Assembly (NCBI RefSeq): GCF_037026715.1
Contig: NZ_JBANCG010000007.1
Span: forward strand, 62,001-126,000
Direction: 5' to 3'
From: Breoghania sp037026715
GTDB taxonomy: Bacteria; Pseudomonadota; Alphaproteobacteria; Rhizobiales; Stappiaceae
Length of the DNA: 64,000 bases
Shown: in pieces, positions 63,691 to 64,000 of the stretch
Layout: the number at the start of each line of letters is the position of its first letter
Position numbering within the stretch: the first letter of the stretch is position 1
Made by a program: the position numbers and the translations under genes
Notes under the pieces: model-generated
Told to the model about the DNA's origin: nothing
Database searches by the model: none
What the model saw: only the letters and a program-made list of their open reading frames with translations

Positions 63691-63954
63691 TCACACCGAG
63701 ATGTCCAGCGTCTGTCCGACACCGCGCTGGCGGTTTTCCGAACGCTCCTGAGCGTTGTTGGAGTTGCTGTCGGACGCAGCCTCGACGGGCGAGGATTCGT
63801 TGGCCTCGTTCGGCTGGGCGGCGGCATTTGCGGCCGCGGTCTGAGTCGTCGGCTGCGAATTGTTCGCCTGAGGATCCGACGTTCCCTGCTTTTCGAGCTT
63901 CGCGTCGAAGTCGAACTGTCGCTGAGGGGCGGGACCCGCTCCGGTGATTTGCAT
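63691..63954 (-). CDS. Small hypothetical protein, Asn/Gln/Ala-rich
   Basis: An 87-residue polar protein, MQITGAGPAPQRQFDFDAKL at the start and GVGQTLDISV at the end, with a low-complexity middle rich in Asn, Gln, Ala and Ser. I do not recognise a family. A good AAGGAG stands 10 nt before the ATG, and the ordered ends around a disordered middle suggest a real gene. The upstream neighbour lies beyond the window. Confidence 0.6.
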   Translation of the reverse strand: MQITGAGPAPQRQFDFDAKLEKQGTSDPQANNSQPTTQTAAANAAAQPNEANESSPVEAASDSNSNNAQERSENRQRGVGQTLDISV

Positions 63955-64000
63955 GTGAACGCACTCCTTCCAACAGGACGCAACCCGGATACTACCGGAT

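Overview
The window is 64 kb of GC-rich chromosome that reads as an alphaproteobacterium of the Hyphomicrobiales (Rhizobiales). The grounds are the gene order acnA / ccmA-ccmB-ccmC-ccmD-dsbE, the pairs rpmB / DUF3108 and lysA-lptM-argH // tlpA, several conserved families typical of the order (TIGR02302/DUF4175, DUF1223, Host_attach, DUF1737), and many intergenic palindromic repeats of types common in rhizobial genomes. The genus cannot be fixed from this sequence. No rRNA, tRNA, insertion sequence, prophage or CRISPR array was found; it looks like ordinary core chromosome with many inserted small repeats.

Layout. 1-9.5 kb: a CAP-domain lipoprotein (cut by the window edge), an MscS channel, a hot-dog thioesterase, aconitase (acnA) with a 47-bp palindrome upstream, and a divergent AraC regulator / MFS efflux pair. 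9.7-13.7 kb: the haem-export and cytochrome c maturation operon ccmABCD-dsbE, then a DUF1223 protein. 13.9-18.9 kb: mostly single genes (DsbA-like isomerase, PAP2 phosphatase, FAD oxidoreductase, host-attachment protein, pterin dehydratase, TusA-like protein, DUF924). 19.1-24.7 kb: a complete dipeptide ABC importer operon dppABCDF, followed by a chemoreceptor. 27-31 kb: an acyl-CoA synthetase of the feruloyl-CoA synthase type and a thiolase, each followed by a GC-rich repeat. 31-36.6 kb: queuosine-precursor transporter, rpmB with a clear promoter, DUF3108, accA and a YafK-type L,D-transpeptidase. 37-43 kb: SLC13 permease, ispG-pdxY, zur, bdhA. 43.4-48.5 kb: small envelope and metabolic genes. 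48.8-54 kb: copA with a textbook MerR/CueR-type promoter, a candidate small RNA, and typA. 54-56.3 kb: marR-MFS efflux and RidA. 56.5-64 kb: DUF4175, lysA-lptM-argH, tlpA and a small hypothetical protein.

The most unusual aspect is the density of intergenic repeats. Fifteen full copies or halves fall into at least five unrelated multi-copy sequence families (called A to E here), plus one single-copy element (F). Nearly all share one design: two inverted arms of about 40-50 bp separated by a short spacer, and in families A and E each arm is itself a hairpin. One A copy ends in 44-bp perfect inverted repeats, and the F element lies inside the predicted 5' leader of typA. These elements, the acnA-upstream palindrome and the candidate small RNA at about 51.38-51.53 kb are the best places for a second look. 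I did not find a clearly new multi-gene system.
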